Source of the DNA: Vulcanimicrobiota bacterium
Lineage (GTDB): Bacteria; Vulcanimicrobiota; Vulcanimicrobiia; Vulcanimicrobiales; Vulcanimicrobiaceae
Direction of reading: 5' to 3'
DNA length: 7,149 nt
Assembly: GCA_013043945.1 (NCBI GenBank)
Contig: JABEUW010000250.1
Span: 1 to 7,149 of the forward strand
Shown here: positions 6,520 to 7,149 of the stretch, one piece after another
How the letters are laid out: the number at the start of each line of letters is the position of its first letter
Position numbering within the stretch: position 1 is the stretch's first letter
Notes under the pieces: model-generated
What the model saw: the letters and a program-made list of their open reading frames with translations, nothing else
The model's database searches: none
What the model was told of the DNA's origin: nothing
Program-made: the position numbers and the translations under genes

Positions 6520-7053
6520 TTAGACGCGCACCGGTATCCTCTTCGTCCGCCGACGTCGCGACGACGCGTTGCGGGTGCGACGGCTGGTCGGAGCAAGGAG
6601 GTTGATGAGCGCTCGAGCCGGAGCATCGTAGAAGCGGAAGATGTCGCCGAACTCGACCTCGGGGTTTCGGTGGTGGCCGTCATGATCCTCGGGAAGCACG
6701 ATCTGGAGGGGGCGGAGGATCGCCTCGATCCAGCGAGGGGTTCGCCAGCCGAGCTCGGTCGTATGGCGCCACCAAACGTGGAGTTGCCCGAGGAGGAGCC
6801 CCAGAAACGCCCCTTGCCACGAGAGGCGGGTGGCCGCCGTCGCGACGATAAGGTACGGGAGCGCTCCGAGGATGCCATCGAGGAGGATCGCCGGGTCGCG
6901 CGAGAGGACGGCGTGATCCCAATAGGAACGACGACGGTCGTGATGGGTGCGCAGGTGTAACGTGAACCAGAGATGCTGCGGAACGTGGTAAAAGAAGGTC
7001 GAACCGAGATCCCCGACAACGAGGACGATCAGTAATGCGGCGACGACGTGCAT
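6520..7053 (-). CDS. Sterol desaturase/fatty acid hydroxylase family membrane protein
   Basis: 177 residues. The histidine pattern of membrane di-iron oxygenases is clear: HVPQH (23-27), HLRTHH (33-38), H47, HVWWRH (92-97) and HDGHH (124-128). Hydrophobic segments at about 3-22, 54-72 and 80-93 would hold it in the membrane with the histidines on the cytoplasmic side. The protein is shorter than most sterol desaturases (about 250-300 residues) but resembles a compact bacterial subgroup; the H-x4-H then HxxHH tail also recalls plasmanylethanolamine desaturase (CarF/Kua) proteins. The likely activity is O2-dependent hydroxylation or desaturation of a lipid, with the substrate unknown. After about residue 155 comes a very basic 20-residue tail (SSRRRRTKR) without family similarity that I recognise. 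The ATG at 7053 has a reasonable Shine-Dalgarno and gives the expected N-terminus. Its first 19 bases may overlap a divergent gene. It is upstream of, and probably cotranscribed with, the lipid glycosyltransferase. Confidence 0.85.
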   Translation of the reverse strand: MHVVAALLIVLVVGDLGSTFFYHVPQHLWFTLHLRTHHDRRRSYWDHAVLSRDPAILLDGILGALPYLIVATAATRLSWQGAFLGLLLGQLHVWWRHTTELGWRTPRWIEAILRPLQIVLPEDHDGHHRNPEVEFGDIFRFYDAPARALINLLAPTSRRTRNASSRRRRTKRIPVRV

Positions 7054-7149
7054 GGTTGCGTTCCCTTCTCGCTCGCGCGATGCCGATCTCGCTTGCGATG
7101 TTGTGCGCCTGCAGTGCGTTCTCCCTGCAAAAACATACGATCGTCGAAC
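7035..7149 (+). CDS. Start of a putative secreted protein or lipoprotein, truncated by the window edge
   Basis: From ATG 7035 the frame is open for 38 codons to the edge. The translation has a classic export signal: MRRRRAWLR basic region, hydrophobic SLLARAMPISLAML, and a lipobox-like LCAC with Cys26, then SAFSLQKHTIVE. Third positions downstream of 7080 are mainly G/C, as in the real genes. GAGGA at 7021-7025 is 9 nt before the ATG. The difficulty is that this start overlaps the first 19 bases of the divergent desaturase gene. TTG 7056 or ATG 7080 would avoid the overlap, but ATG 7080 loses the basic region. Too little is visible for a function. It could also be a chance frame. Confidence 0.45.
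   Translation, partial: MRRRRAWLRSLLARAMPISLAMLCACSAFSLQKHTIVE
7062..7068 (-). promoter_or_regulatory. Ribosome binding site of the desaturase-family gene
   Basis: GAAGGGA on the minus strand lies 8 nt before the ATG at 7053 and supports that start. Confidence 0.55.

Noticed and set aside
6510..7019. N-terminal extension or fusion of the glycosyltransferase reaching to 7019
   Set aside because: The frame is open, but it is out of frame across the desaturase gene, is serine/arginine-rich and lacks similarity. The family N-terminus (SDTGGGH) and a Shine-Dalgarno fix the start at 6509.

Overview
The window is a gene-dense, GC-rich bacterial stretch with strong G/C preference at third codon positions. 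Nothing in it points to a phage, plasmid, CRISPR array, insertion sequence or RNA gene. Gene content (a large secreted Asp-box/VPS10-like repeat protein, a YkgJ protein, a ROK kinase, a family-28 diacylglycerol-type glycosyltransferase) would fit a soil-type chromosome such as Candidatus Eremiobacterota, Acidobacteriota or a relative. That placement is an inference from style and gene families, not proven by any marker gene here.

Layout from left to right. Two genes run leftward. The first transcribed is a YkgJ-family cysteine-cluster protein (2116-2793). It is followed 42 bp later by a secreted beta-propeller-type protein (start 2073) that runs off the left edge. Head-to-head with ykgJ, across a 64-bp gap, a rightward three-gene operon begins: a ROK-family sugar kinase (2858-3811), a dienelactone hydrolase-family protein (3804-4520) and a short-chain dehydrogenase/reductase (about 4484-5287). 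Each junction overlaps, which suggests coupled translation. The dehydrogenase converges, with a 31-bp gap, on a leftward pair: a sterol desaturase/fatty acid hydroxylase-family membrane protein (6520-7053) followed 10 bp later by a MurG/MGDG-synthase-like glycosyltransferase (5319-6509). At the right edge a rightward reading frame (from about 7035) begins with a lipoprotein-like signal sequence and leaves the window. It is head-to-head with the desaturase and may overlap its start.

Function as a whole. The desaturase/glycosyltransferase pair reads as a small membrane-lipid module, one protein likely oxidising a lipid and the other glycosylating a lipid acceptor. The ROK/hydrolase/dehydrogenase operon looks like general carbon metabolism or detoxification with no single evident pathway. 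The YkgJ and beta-propeller genes are conserved families whose exact substrates are unknown. I found no convincing undescribed multi-gene system. The points most worth a second look are the repeated octamer GCGATCGC (six copies), the head-to-head overlap at the right edge, and the lipid module. No stretch over 300 bases lacks a gene.
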